DNA of 51,628 bases from an uncultured Spirochaetales bacterium (lineage in GTDB: Bacteria; Spirochaetota; Spirochaetia; Sphaerochaetales; Sphaerochaetaceae): assembly GCA_949282255.1 (NCBI GenBank), contig CASDPA010000030.1:1-51628 (forward strand). The letters run 5' to 3'. Made by a program: the position numbers and the translations under genes. Position 1 is the first letter of the stretch, and every line of letters starts with the position of its first letter. This document shows, piece after piece, positions 19,396-27,108 of the stretch. The notes below the pieces were generated by a model that worked only from the letters and a program-made list of their open reading frames with translations, did no database searches and was not told where the DNA came from.

Positions 19396-20717
19396 TAAGC
19401 TTAAACGATATCAGTTTTTCATATGAGAAGGGGGGAGAAAAGCTTTTTTCTTCCCTTTTCTTGAATATCGGGGATGATGAGAAGGTTCTGATTCTCGCCG
19501 AGCCCGGAAGCGGCAAGACAACGCTTGCAAAAATACTTACAGGCGCTGTTCCGAAGTATTTCGACGGACAGCTTTCAGGGCGCTGCGTTTTTGGATCCAC
19601 AGATATATTTTCTCTCGATATTCCGGAGCGTACGCGCTTTGTGGCCCGAACCAGCCAGAACAACGACGAGATGCTTTTATTCTCGACTCCTGAGGATGAG
19701 ATCGCCTTTCCTTTGGAATGCCGTGCTGTGGAACGCTCCATTATGGCTGCTACCGTAGATGAGCTTTTAAGAAAATACGAGCTTGAAGGCTATGTGGGCT
19801 GTTCTTCCTCCGAACTGTCGGGGGGCGAGAAGAGGAGATTGTCTCTTGCTGTTCTTGATGCCATGGCGCCCGTGCTGTGCATCTACGACGAGGCCTTCGA
19901 CGAGCTTGGCGTCAAATGGAGACTCCGCCTTGCGGAGGACATTAGGAAAAAACACAGCGTCCTCGTGCTCGGCTCCCATTACCTTCATGAATACGACGGC
20001 GTTTTCGACAGCATATACACCATCAAAGACGGACGCCTGGAAAGGCTTGAAGACCTACCTTCCTTTGATTTTAGCATACCCTCGTGCCCTGATGGCCGCA
20101 GCCGCCTTTCTGCATCTTCCTTGTTTTTTTCCCAGAGGCATAGATCGAGCGCGCTTTCAAAAAGCTTTTGCCTGAACGTGCAATCCTTCGAGGTCTCAAG
20201 CGGGGAAGTGGTGGCGCTTTTGGGAGAAAACGGTGCGGGCAAGAGCACCTTCTCAAAGATCCTTACAGGACTTTTGAAGCAGGAAAAAGGGGATGTGCTC
20301 ATAGATGGCATGCCGTTGTCTCAGAAGGAGAGGAAGCAGAAAATAGCCTATTTGAGCCAGAATCCGTACACCCAGCTCTTTCTTCCGACCGTATATGACG
20401 AGCTTTCATCCGTCTGCAGGGATAATGGAAGGATTGATGAAGCCCTTAAGTTGTTCGGCCTTGATAAGAATGCTTATGTGAACGAGATGAGCTATGGGCA
20501 TGCCAAGCTTGTTCAGGCGGCTGTTTTCTATCTTTTGGACAGGCCTTTTGTAATCTTTGACGAGCTTGACAGCGCGCTTGATTATGATGACATGCTTAAA
20601 GTTATCTCCGCTTTTTCTAAAAAGGGCGCGGGCATCATTTTGATAACCCATGATGTGAGAATAAGGGATTCTGTCTGTGGACGAAGATATATCCTTTCAG
20701 AGGGGGTGATGAGATGA
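19392..20717 (+). CDS. ECF transporter ATPase, two fused ABC domains
   Basis: 441 residues with two ABC ATPase halves in one chain. The first half has Walker A PGSGKT, signature LSGGEKRR and Walker B LCIYDE. The second, from about residue 250, has Walker A GENGAGKST, Q-loop LSQNPYTQ and Walker B FVIFDE, but its signature is degenerate (MSYGHAK instead of LSGGQ). It energises the membrane protein and S component encoded next, with ATGA overlaps on both sides. Energy-coupling modules usually have two separate ATPases; the fused form is known (YkoD-like), and here it looks asymmetric. Confidence 0.88.
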   Translation: MISLNDISFSYEKGGEKLFSSLFLNIGDDEKVLILAEPGSGKTTLAKILTGAVPKYFDGQLSGRCVFGSTDIFSLDIPERTRFVARTSQNNDEMLLFSTPEDEIAFPLECRAVERSIMAATVDELLRKYELEGYVGCSSSELSGGEKRRLSLAVLDAMAPVLCIYDEAFDELGVKWRLRLAEDIRKKHSVLVLGSHYLHEYDGVFDSIYTIKDGRLERLEDLPSFDFSIPSCPDGRSRLSASSLFFSQRHRSSALSKSFCLNVQSFEVSSGEVVALLGENGAGKSTFSKILTGLLKQEKGDVLIDGMPLSQKERKQKIAYLSQNPYTQLFLPTVYDELSSVCRDNGRIDEALKLFGLDKNAYVNEMSYGHAKLVQAAVFYLLDRPFVIFDELDSALDYDDMLKVISAFSKKGAGIILITHDVRIRDSVCGRRYILSEGVMR

Positions 20718-21460
20718 GGGTCGGAACCTATATCTATTCAAAGAGCATCATCCATAAGATGGATGCGAGAGCAAAGATTATTTTCTGCATATTGTTCTCA
20801 GCAGCCGCAGTTGTGATAAATGATGTATGGACGCTTTTTTACATGTTCCTCTTTTCCCTTATGCTCTCTTTTATAGCGGTAGGAATAAAAGAGACGGTCA
20901 GAAATTATAAAAGGCTTCTTCCTCTTTTATTATGCATAGTCCTTTTCATGCCTTTACAGGAGCGCGGAGGAGAGGCGCTTTTAATGGTGTATTCCTTCAA
21001 GCTTGTTACCGTTGAAGGATTTTTAAAGGCCCTTTCGGTTGCCTTGAAGTTCATATCGATCTCCATTGCCTTTTCTCTTCTTCTGGAGACCGAGAGGCAG
21101 GAGATATTGATTTCAGCCCTCAGGGCCTTCGGCCTCCCGTATGGTGCGGCCCTTACGCTTTCGATGTCCCTTTCCTTTATTCCGATGCTTATTGCAAGGT
21201 TTGACGAGATAAGAGCCTCGATGAGTCTTAGGATGAACGATGAGAGTAGGGAAGGCCTTCTTGCTGTTCTAGTTGCAGTTGTTGTGAGCGCAGTCAAGCA
21301 GATACCTGAGACTGCGGCCTCCCTTGAGGAGAGAGGGTATTCGAATAATGGTGTAAGGACAAGCTACAGGCATCTGGAATGGTCTTTCAGCGTATTTACA
21401 CAAATGCTTATTGCGGCCATAATACCAGCAATATTTTTCATCCTGGAGGTGTTTTTATGA
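20714..21460 (+). CDS. ecfT: ECF transporter transmembrane protein EcfT
   Basis: 248 residues, about five or six transmembrane helices. The N-terminus (KMDARAKIIFCILFSAA) is typical of the CbiQ/EcfT family (DPRxK-like segment). The cytoplasmic coupling region contains SLEERGYSN, matching the ARG-type coupling motif with Glu in place of Ala. It joins the ATPase to the S component. The start and end overlap neighbours by 4 bases (ATGA). Confidence 0.9.
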   Translation: MRVGTYIYSKSIIHKMDARAKIIFCILFSAAAVVINDVWTLFYMFLFSLMLSFIAVGIKETVRNYKRLLPLLLCIVLFMPLQERGGEALLMVYSFKLVTVEGFLKALSVALKFISISIAFSLLLETERQEILISALRAFGLPYGAALTLSMSLSFIPMLIARFDEIRASMSLRMNDESREGLLAVLVAVVVSAVKQIPETAASLEERGYSNNGVRTSYRHLEWSFSVFTQMLIAAIIPAIFFILEVFL

Positions 21461-21975
21461 GCAACAACAGGGCCGCATTGAGGATTTCCCTGCTTGCCGT
21501 ATGTACCGCGCTTGTTGCGGTATTCACAATCGCCGTACGTGTTCCCGTCCCTGCAACCGGAGGGTATATAAGCCTTTGCGATGTGGCCGTGACGTTTGTG
21601 GCATATTCCTTCGGACCTATTACCGGATTTATCGCAGGAGGACTCGGAACAGCGCTTTCCGATATGCTAGGAGGCTATATGCAATGGGCTCCGGTATCGT
21701 TTGTCGTGCACGGGGTGGAAGCTCTTTTGATCGCTCTTTTAGTAAAAAAGGATCATGTTACACTTCTTGTTAAGATTCTTGCCGCCATCGTGGCCGTAAT
21801 TGTGGTCGCCGGAGGCTACTATCTTCTAACCGGGCTCTTTTTGATAGATTTTAAGACCGCATTGGCCGAGGTTCCTGGAAACCTCATACAGGCCGCGGTA
21901 GGAGCGGTGCTCGGGCTTGTGCTTTCTGAGGCGGTCAGAAAGGCGTATAGGAAAATCGACACCCTCAGATGGTGA
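21457..21975 (+). CDS. ECF transporter substrate-binding (S) component
   Basis: 172 residues, about six transmembrane helices, with features of the riboflavin/HMP-type S components: GGYISLCDVAV, FGPITGFIAGGLGTALSDML. This is the substrate-specific membrane subunit; the solute is probably a vitamin or precursor but cannot be named. It is encoded with its own ATPase and EcfT (dedicated, group I arrangement). The ATG at 21457 overlaps the ecfT stop and has a GGAGGT site. No riboswitch is visible because the gene is inside an operon. Confidence 0.85.
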   Translation: MSNNRAALRISLLAVCTALVAVFTIAVRVPVPATGGYISLCDVAVTFVAYSFGPITGFIAGGLGTALSDMLGGYMQWAPVSFVVHGVEALLIALLVKKDHVTLLVKILAAIVAVIVVAGGYYLLTGLFLIDFKTALAEVPGNLIQAAVGAVLGLVLSEAVRKAYRKIDTLRW

Positions 21976-21995
21976 TCAATATTGGAGAATTGATG

Positions 21996-23528
21996 ATGGA
22001 TCATGATTCGATCGTAGTTTTGGATTTCGGAGCGCAGTACAGCCAGCTTATTGCCCGCAGGGTGCGCGAGTGCGGGGTATATTCCCAGATAGTCCCATTT
22101 ACGACGCCGGCTGAAGAGATAAAAAGGATGGGAGTTAAGGGCATAATACTTTCGGGAGGACCCGCAAGTGTCAAAACCCCCGGTTCTCCCCGCCCTGATA
22201 AGGCCATATTCAACCTTGGAGTTCCCGTGTTTGGAATCTGCTACGGCCTTCAGGTCATGTCTCTGGTGCTCGGAAGAAAGGTCGAAGGGGCGGAGAAGAA
22301 GGAATACGGTCTTGCCGACATATCCATAAAAAAGGAAAGCCTTCTTTTTAAGGGGCTCGGAAATGAAAGCCGTGTATGGATGAGCCATGGGGATTCGGTA
22401 TCAGAAATGGCTCCGGGCTTCACCTGCACTGCCGATACCCCTAACTGCCCGTATACTGCCGTCGAGGATGAGGCGAGGAATTTTTACGGGGTGCAGTTCC
22501 ATCCGGAGGTGGTGCACTCGGTGGACGGCATGGCGATGATCCGTAATTTCGTCCTTGAAATCTGCAAGGCGAAAGCCGACTGGTCGATGGGAAACTTCAT
22601 CGAGGATTCGATTAAAAAGATAAGGGAGACAGTAGGGGACAGGCAGGTTCTCTGCGGACTTTCGGGAGGAGTGGACTCGTCGGTTGCCGCAGTTTTGATC
22701 CATAAGGCGATAGGAGACCAGCTTGTTTGCGTGTTTGTGAATAACGGCATGCTCAGAAAAGGAGAGGCTGAGAGCGTCCTTAATCTTTTTGGAAAGCATT
22801 TCAATATGAGGCTGCAGTATGCAGATGCTGAAGATGATTTCCTCTCAGCTTTAAAGGGTGTTACAGAGCCGGAAGCAAAGAGGAAGATAATCGGAAAGCT
22901 TTTTGTGGATACGTTCTACAGGGAAGCAAAAAAATGCGGGGATATTTCCTTTCTGGCCCAAGGCACGCTCTATCCGGATGTTATTGAAAGCAGAAGCCCT
23001 TCAGGCGGGCCGTCTGCGACAATAAAGAGCCATCATAATGTTGGAGGAATTCCTGAAGATCTCAAATGGGAGCTTCTGGAGCCATTGAAGGAGCTTTTCA
23101 AGGACGAAGTGAGGGAGCTAGGGAAGGAACTCGGGCTGCCAGAGGAGCTTGTCTACCGCCATCCATTCCCAGGCCCGGGGCTTGGAGTAAGATGCATAGG
23201 CGAGGTCACTAAGGAGCGCCTCGATACGCTCCGAGATGTCGATGCGATCTTCATCGATGAGATAAGAAAGGCCGGACTCTATGGAAAGATATGGCAGGCG
23301 CTTGCCGATCTTCTTCCTGTAAAGAGTGTAGGTGTGCAGGGAGACGAGAGGACATACCGCGAGGTGTGCACTCTCCGTGCAGTCACAAGCGAGGATGCAA
23401 TGACGGCAGATTGGTATCATATGCCGTATGAGGTGATGCAGAAATGTGCAGTCCGCATCTGCAACGAGGTTCCTGGTGTGAACAGGGTGCTTTATGATAT
23501 GTATGCCCGTATATGTTTATTATTTTAG
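21996..23528 (+). CDS. guaA: GMP synthase (glutamine-hydrolysing), abnormal C-terminus
   Basis: 510 residues. It converts XMP to GMP. The glutaminase domain has the nucleophile Cys in GICYG and the His-Glu of QFHPEVVHS. The PP-loop ATPase domain has SGGVDSS, and the dimerisation domain reads through HPFPGPGLGVR and GERTY-like DERTYREV. The family almost always ends in a YD...KPPxTIEWE-type tail. Here the match stops after VLYD and the protein ends MYARICLLF. DNA downstream of about 23500 is foreign, so the last ~12 residues seem to have been replaced. The start could be 21993 or 21996. Confidence 0.93.
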   Translation: MDHDSIVVLDFGAQYSQLIARRVRECGVYSQIVPFTTPAEEIKRMGVKGIILSGGPASVKTPGSPRPDKAIFNLGVPVFGICYGLQVMSLVLGRKVEGAEKKEYGLADISIKKESLLFKGLGNESRVWMSHGDSVSEMAPGFTCTADTPNCPYTAVEDEARNFYGVQFHPEVVHSVDGMAMIRNFVLEICKAKADWSMGNFIEDSIKKIRETVGDRQVLCGLSGGVDSSVAAVLIHKAIGDQLVCVFVNNGMLRKGEAESVLNLFGKHFNMRLQYADAEDDFLSALKGVTEPEAKRKIIGKLFVDTFYREAKKCGDISFLAQGTLYPDVIESRSPSGGPSATIKSHHNVGGIPEDLKWELLEPLKELFKDEVRELGKELGLPEELVYRHPFPGPGLGVRCIGEVTKERLDTLRDVDAIFIDEIRKAGLYGKIWQALADLLPVKSVGVQGDERTYREVCTLRAVTSEDAMTADWYHMPYEVMQKCAVRICNEVPGVNRVLYDMYARICLLF

Positions 23529-23703
23529 CCACGATCTCCACCTTGCGTTTGTCTGCTGGTCTTATCAGGCGGGGGCTATTTCTCCTTTTTTTGAAGTAAA
23601 TATCGGCAAAAAATATGAAAGAAATGAATTAAAATCTTCTTATAAAATTGCCGATAATATGATAAACTTATATTTAGGTTTGATTTATAACAGCGGAGAT
23701 CAT

Positions 23704-24591
23704 ATGCGGTATTTTTCGGTTGCCGAAACAGCGAAAAAATGGAACATCTCGGAGCGCAGTGTCAGGAATTATTGTGCACAAGGACGTGTAGAAGGAGCAA
23801 TCATTACAGGAAAAACATGGAACATTCCTGAAGATGCAAAAAAGCCGGAACGCTCCAATAAGAGAAAGGATCGGCTGACTTTACTGGATATTCTGCAGGA
23901 ACAGAAAGAGAATAGGTATTCCGGAGGTATTTATCATAAGACGCAGATTGATCTGACGTATAATTCGAATCATATTGAGGGTAGTCGTCTGACCCATGAG
24001 CAGACCAGGTATATTTTTGAAACCAATACCATTGGAATGGAAGACGGCCCACTTAATGTGGATGATGTGATTGAGACTGTAAATCATTTTCGCTGTATCG
24101 ATATGATCATCGATCATGCTAAATCTGCTTTGACGGAGAAATTCATCAAAGAACTTCACCGGATTTTGAAAAGTGGTACAAGCGATTCCCGGAAAGACTG
24201 GTTTGAAGTGGGGGGCTATAAGAAACTACCCAATGAGGTTGGCGGTATGGAAACGGCTCTTCCTGAAGAAGTGTCCGACAAGATGAAGGCTTTGCTGGCG
24301 GCGTATAACGCCAAAGCTGAAAAGACTCTTGATGATATCCTGGATTTTCATGTCAGGTTTGAAAGGATCCATCCATTCCAGGATGGCAACGGACGTGTAG
24401 GACGGTTGATCATGTTCAAGGAGTGTCTGAAACATGATATTGTTCCATTCATCATCGAGGATGATTTTAAGCTGTTTTATTACCGGGGACTGAAGGAATG
24501 GGGTTATCAGAAAGGTTATCTGAGAGATACCTGTCTTGCCGCACAAGACAGATATAAAACTTATTTGGATTATTTCAGGATTGCGTACTGA
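23704..24591 (+). CDS. Fic-family protein with N-terminal HTH
   Basis: 295 residues. An N-terminal MerR/excisionase-like helix-turn-helix (YFSVAETAKKWNISERSVRNY) is followed by a Fic domain with the complete catalytic motif HPFQDGNGRVGR (His223). A class II-type inhibitory helix is present, S88xxxE92G93 in SNHIEG. Fic proteins transfer AMP or other nucleotide moieties onto proteins, and the inhibitory Glu normally keeps them off. The target is unknown. The ATG at 23704 has GGAG upstream; an extension to 23494 would overlap guaA and adds unrelated residues. 23529-23703 is A/T-rich with no gene seen. First gene of the accessory island. Confidence 0.88.
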   Translation: MRYFSVAETAKKWNISERSVRNYCAQGRVEGAIITGKTWNIPEDAKKPERSNKRKDRLTLLDILQEQKENRYSGGIYHKTQIDLTYNSNHIEGSRLTHEQTRYIFETNTIGMEDGPLNVDDVIETVNHFRCIDMIIDHAKSALTEKFIKELHRILKSGTSDSRKDWFEVGGYKKLPNEVGGMETALPEEVSDKMKALLAAYNAKAEKTLDDILDFHVRFERIHPFQDGNGRVGRLIMFKECLKHDIVPFIIEDDFKLFYYRGLKEWGYQKGYLRDTCLAAQDRYKTYLDYFRIAY

Positions 24592-24634
24592 TGGTTAGCG
24601 TCGTATTTGTATCTTTTTCCCTATGAATAATCAT

Positions 24635-24669
24635 ATTCTCACGAAGTGTGTTTAAGTTTGTGAGATAAT
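24635..24669 (+). promoter_or_regulatory. Distal operator-like inverted repeat upstream of the second fic gene
   Basis: Left arm ATTCTCACGAA (24635-24645) and right arm TTTGTGAGATAAT (24657-24669) with an 11-base spacer. It repeats the downstream site almost exactly and is centred 51 bases from it. Confidence 0.6.
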
Positions 24670-24679
24670 TTTATTTAAA

Positions 24680-24708
24680 TTGATTTATCTCACGAAAATA
24701 ATTATAGT
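24680..24708 (+). promoter_or_regulatory. Promoter for the second fic gene
   Basis: -35-like TTGATT (24680-24685), 17-base spacer, -10-like TATAGT (24703-24708). The proximal inverted repeat covers the spacer and -10, as expected for a repressible promoter. Confidence 0.55.
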
Positions 24709-24719
24709 TTGTGAGATAA
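24685..24719 (+). promoter_or_regulatory. Proximal operator-like inverted repeat
   Basis: Arms TTATCTCACGAA (24685-24696) and TTTGTGAGATAA (24708-24719) with an 11-base spacer, the same geometry as the distal site. It ends 18 bases before the start codon. The likely ligand is the winged-helix domain of the Fic protein encoded next (autoregulation); that is inference. Confidence 0.6.
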
Positions 24720-24737
24720 TAGAGAAGGTGAGAGATT

Positions 24738-25784
24738 ATGAGGGTGTTTGACTATTCAGATTTGAAGAATAGGATGTGGGACAGCGAACTCTTGGGGCTT
24801 GTAGCGCAAATCCATGAATTCAGGGGAAGGCATGAGCTATATCTCAAGCAAAAGCCTAAAGAGCTTGAGAGGCTGATGGAGATTGCAAAAATCCAGAGTA
24901 CCGGGGCCTCCAATGAAATAGAAGGCATCAGGACCACAAATGCAAGGCTGAAACAGCTTGTAGCTAATAAGACGGCTCCGCGCAACCGAGCAGAGGAAGA
25001 GATCATGGGCTATTGTGAGGTGCTGAATACGATTCATGAGAACTATGAATATATCCCGATCCGTACAAACTACATCCTGCAGCTGCATCGTACTCTATAC
25101 AGATATTCTGAGAAGGGGTTCGGGAGACGCTTTAAAAGTACACAGAACTATATCAGTGCAATGGACAGATGGGGAAATGAAACAGTTCTCTTTACGCCGC
25201 TATCGCCAATCGAGACCGAGGATGCGATCTGCGCCATATGCGGAAGCTACAATCAGGTGTTTGGCACGGAAGATGTTGATGCGCTCATCCTGATTCCAAT
25301 CTTCATTCACGATTTTCTTTGCATCCATCCCTTCATTGATGGAAATGGAAGGATGAGCAGATTGCTTACAACCCTTCTTTTATACAAATCCGGTTACATG
25401 ATCGGTAAGTATGTCTCTCTTGAGAGCAAGATTGCAAAGAACAAGGATGCATATTACGATGCGCTTGAGATCAGCCAGAATGGATGGCATGAAAATCGGG
25501 AAGATCCCGTACCGTTCATCAAATATCTTTTAAAGACAATTCTTGCTGCTTACAGGGATTTCGAGGACAGGGTGGACATGGTTGGTGAAAAGAAATCTGC
25601 AGAAGAGATTGTGAGACGTGCGGTATCAGGACAGATTGGAAAGTTCACAAAAAGCGACATACTCGAGTTTTGCCCTACCATCGGAAAGACATCGGTGGAG
25701 AGCTCGCTCAAGAAGCTATCGGATGATGGCTTATTGGCCAAACATGGTTCCGGGCGTTCAACCTTTTACACTAGAAATGATTGA
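24738..25784 (+). CDS. Fic-family protein with C-terminal winged helix
   Basis: 348 residues. An N-terminal Fic_N-like helical region carries the inhibitory motif S58xxxE62G63 (SNEIEG). The Fic core has an intact HPFIDGNGRMSR motif (His197). The last ~70 residues (FTKSDILEFCPTIGKTSVESSLKKLSDDG in part) look like a winged helix-turn-helix. This is the common Fic/DUF4172-like architecture with a DNA-binding tail. It is distinct from the upstream Fic, which has its HTH at the N-terminus, so it is not a simple tandem duplication. It is preceded by two matching operators. Confidence 0.88.
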   Translation: MRVFDYSDLKNRMWDSELLGLVAQIHEFRGRHELYLKQKPKELERLMEIAKIQSTGASNEIEGIRTTNARLKQLVANKTAPRNRAEEEIMGYCEVLNTIHENYEYIPIRTNYILQLHRTLYRYSEKGFGRRFKSTQNYISAMDRWGNETVLFTPLSPIETEDAICAICGSYNQVFGTEDVDALILIPIFIHDFLCIHPFIDGNGRMSRLLTTLLLYKSGYMIGKYVSLESKIAKNKDAYYDALEISQNGWHENREDPVPFIKYLLKTILAAYRDFEDRVDMVGEKKSAEEIVRRAVSGQIGKFTKSDILEFCPTIGKTSVESSLKKLSDDGLLAKHGSGRSTFYTRND

Positions 25785-25857
25785 TATGGCTCATCATGCT
25801 GGGTATTCTCTGGAAATTTTAATCTTCGGGTATCCGTCCTCCTTTGCTTGTTTTTAA

Positions 25858-25886
25858 TTGACTTGAATGAAAGCTGGGATTTTAAT
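25858..25886 (+). promoter_or_regulatory. Promoter for the ArsR-type gene
   Basis: TTGACT (25858-25863), 17-base spacer, TTTAAT (25881-25886), 31 bases before the ATG. Confidence 0.55.
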
Positions 25887-25917
25887 TAAGTAAACTCAAA
25901 ACAAATGGGGTGTTGTC

Positions 25918-26322
25918 ATGGAACTTGACCATCTGTTGAAAGTGCTGGAAAATCCAGTCCGCTTAAAAATATTCCAAATACTATCAGAGAGAAAACATTG
26001 TGTTCGCTCTTTAGCCGGGAAGCTAGGCGTTTCTGAATCTGCCGTTTCCCAGTATATGACAGTTATAAAAGATGCCGGGCTGATTCATGATAAAAAAAAT
26101 GGCCATCATACGCATTTTTCTTTGCATGATGCTGTCGATTATCTTGCAGAATATTTTAATCGGATGCGGACTGCTTTACTCTCAGCAGACCGTGATATGC
26201 CAGCCTTACAGTGCAAATGCCGTAAGGAGACTCCGTATGAAGCTCTTGGCTTAGGATATATGTCGTCCTCAGTCCCATCAATTATATCGTTTATGACCTC
26301 ATGTTATGGGATTTATTATTAG
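25918..26322 (+). CDS. ArsR-family transcriptional regulator
   Basis: 134 residues. The first ~95 residues are a typical ArsR winged helix: ENPVRLKIFQILSERKHCVRSL, then LGVSESAVSQYMTVIKDAGLIHDKKNG as recognition helix and wing. Cys residues in the tail (LQCKCRKE) could bind metal. The last ~27 residues have no family character and may be read-through after an old frameshift. No arsenic or metal transporter gene follows, so any target must be elsewhere or lost. Base use resembles the adjacent fic genes rather than the housekeeping block. Confidence 0.75.
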   Translation: MELDHLLKVLENPVRLKIFQILSERKHCVRSLAGKLGVSESAVSQYMTVIKDAGLIHDKKNGHHTHFSLHDAVDYLAEYFNRMRTALLSADRDMPALQCKCRKETPYEALGLGYMSSSVPSIISFMTSCYGIYY

Positions 26323-26400
26323 GAGGGGAAAACTGAAAATCTGAAGGTTCAGGATGAGCCGGAAGATGAGTGTGAAAAACACTGAAACTAGGAGGATAAA

Positions 26401-26541
26401 ATGAAGATTGATGTGAAGCTGGAGAAAGAGGACTTGAAGTTATTAGCCCGAATGCAGGCCGTGTGCAATTCGTTGAAATGCCATGAATGCCCGCTCTTTG
26501 AGACGTCGCTCCCTTCACGGGAGCGTGAATTGAAATGGTGA
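26401..26541 (+). CDS. Small cysteine-containing ORF fused into a CRISPR-like repeat
   Basis: 46 codons with an excellent ribosome-binding site (AGGAGG, 5 bases before ATG). The first ~34 residues look like a real small protein (LARMQAVCNSLKCHECPLFE, with CxxxxCxxC spacing). The last ~12 residues are translated from the first CRISPR-like repeat, starting at 26505. The gene therefore looks truncated at the array boundary. Family not recognised. Confidence 0.45.
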   Translation: MKIDVKLEKEDLKLLARMQAVCNSLKCHECPLFETSLPSRERELKW

Positions 26542-26737
26542 AGAGAATCTGAAGATAGTGAAGGTGTGAGCGTCGCTCCCTTTGGGAGCGTGAATTGAAA
26601 TTTGTCGTAGTCGCCGGGCTTGATAGTCTCAACTGCGTCGCTCCCTTCACGGGAGCGTGAATTGAAATTTTCGGCTCTATAACTTATTGTGGATTAGGCT
26701 TGGTCGTTCCCTTTTGAGAGAACGGGAATTGAGAAAC
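26505..26737 (+). CRISPR. Short type I-C-like CRISPR remnant, no cas genes
   Basis: Repeats at 26505-26536, 26572-26601 and 26637-26668, then a degenerate fourth at 26703-26737. The first three share hairpin arms GCTCCC/GGGAGC and the 3' tail GTGAATTGAAAT, typical of type I-C repeats. Spacers are 35, 35 and 34 bases and unlike one another. Repeat 2 is 30 bases because its loop is TTT instead of TTCAC. The fourth has arms GTTCCC/GAGAAC and an altered tail. The tail orientation and the degeneracy at the right suggest transcription left to right. No cas gene is in the window. Confidence 0.72.
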
Positions 26738-26881
26738 AGGCTAATAATTCAGATGCATTATTTCTTCATTAATGTAAGGTTGTAGCTAGGAATCAAAACA
26801 CATAATAAAAAAATTTTATTATAGGAATATCAGAGTATAATTGCAAAAATAACTTAGTTATTCTAATTTATTAATGGTTGA

Positions 26882-26914
26882 GTCGCTTTCATTTTAGAAA
26901 GTGTGAATTGAAAT
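26882..26914 (+). repeat. Isolated CRISPR-like repeat with recoded stem
   Basis: 33 bases. It shares GTC at the 5' end and the full tail GTGAATTGAAAT with the array repeats, but its hairpin arms are GCTTTC/GAAAGT around an ATTTTA loop. It lies 145 bases beyond the degenerate fourth repeat; the DNA between (26738-26881) is A/T-rich with at most a very decayed copy near 26779-26799. Confidence 0.6.
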
Positions 26915-26939
26915 ATTATTATTTATATTCAGGATTATG

Positions 26940-26975
26940 CCTGGCAGAATAATTTACAGTCTTGCCAGGTTTTTT
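26940..26975 (+). terminator. Intrinsic terminator at the island edge
   Basis: Arms CCTGGCA (26940-26946) and TGCCAGG (26963-26969), followed by six T. Confidence 0.6.
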
Positions 26976-27067
26976 GTTGATTTCCATTGTTTTGAAGCAT
27001 TGTATTGAGCTGATTTATGAAACAGGATGCTATGTTTTATTGCAATCTACCTATATACTGATTATAT

Positions 27068-27087
27068 CCTGGCCTTGAAATGCCAGG
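27068..27087 (+). promoter_or_regulatory. Inverted repeat before the beta-glucuronidase gene
   Basis: Arms CCTGGC/GCCAGG with an 8-base centre, ending 21 bases before the start codon. The same hexamer arms recur in the hairpin at 26940-26969. It could be an operator or a leader hairpin; there is no direct evidence for either. Confidence 0.3.
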
Positions 27088-27108
27088 TTGAAGAGTAAGG
27101 GAGGAGTG

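Noticed and set aside
23494-23703. N-terminal extension of the first Fic protein
   Set aside because: It overlaps the guaA end and has no family similarity; ATG 23704 has a proper ribosome-binding site.
26354-26404. 16-codon ORF overlapping the start of the small cysteine ORF
   Set aside because: Composition and length are uninformative; probably a leftover of the preceding decayed gene.
23529-27087. Active CRISPR-Cas locus in the island
   Set aside because: No cas gene on either strand; only a short array and degenerate repeats.
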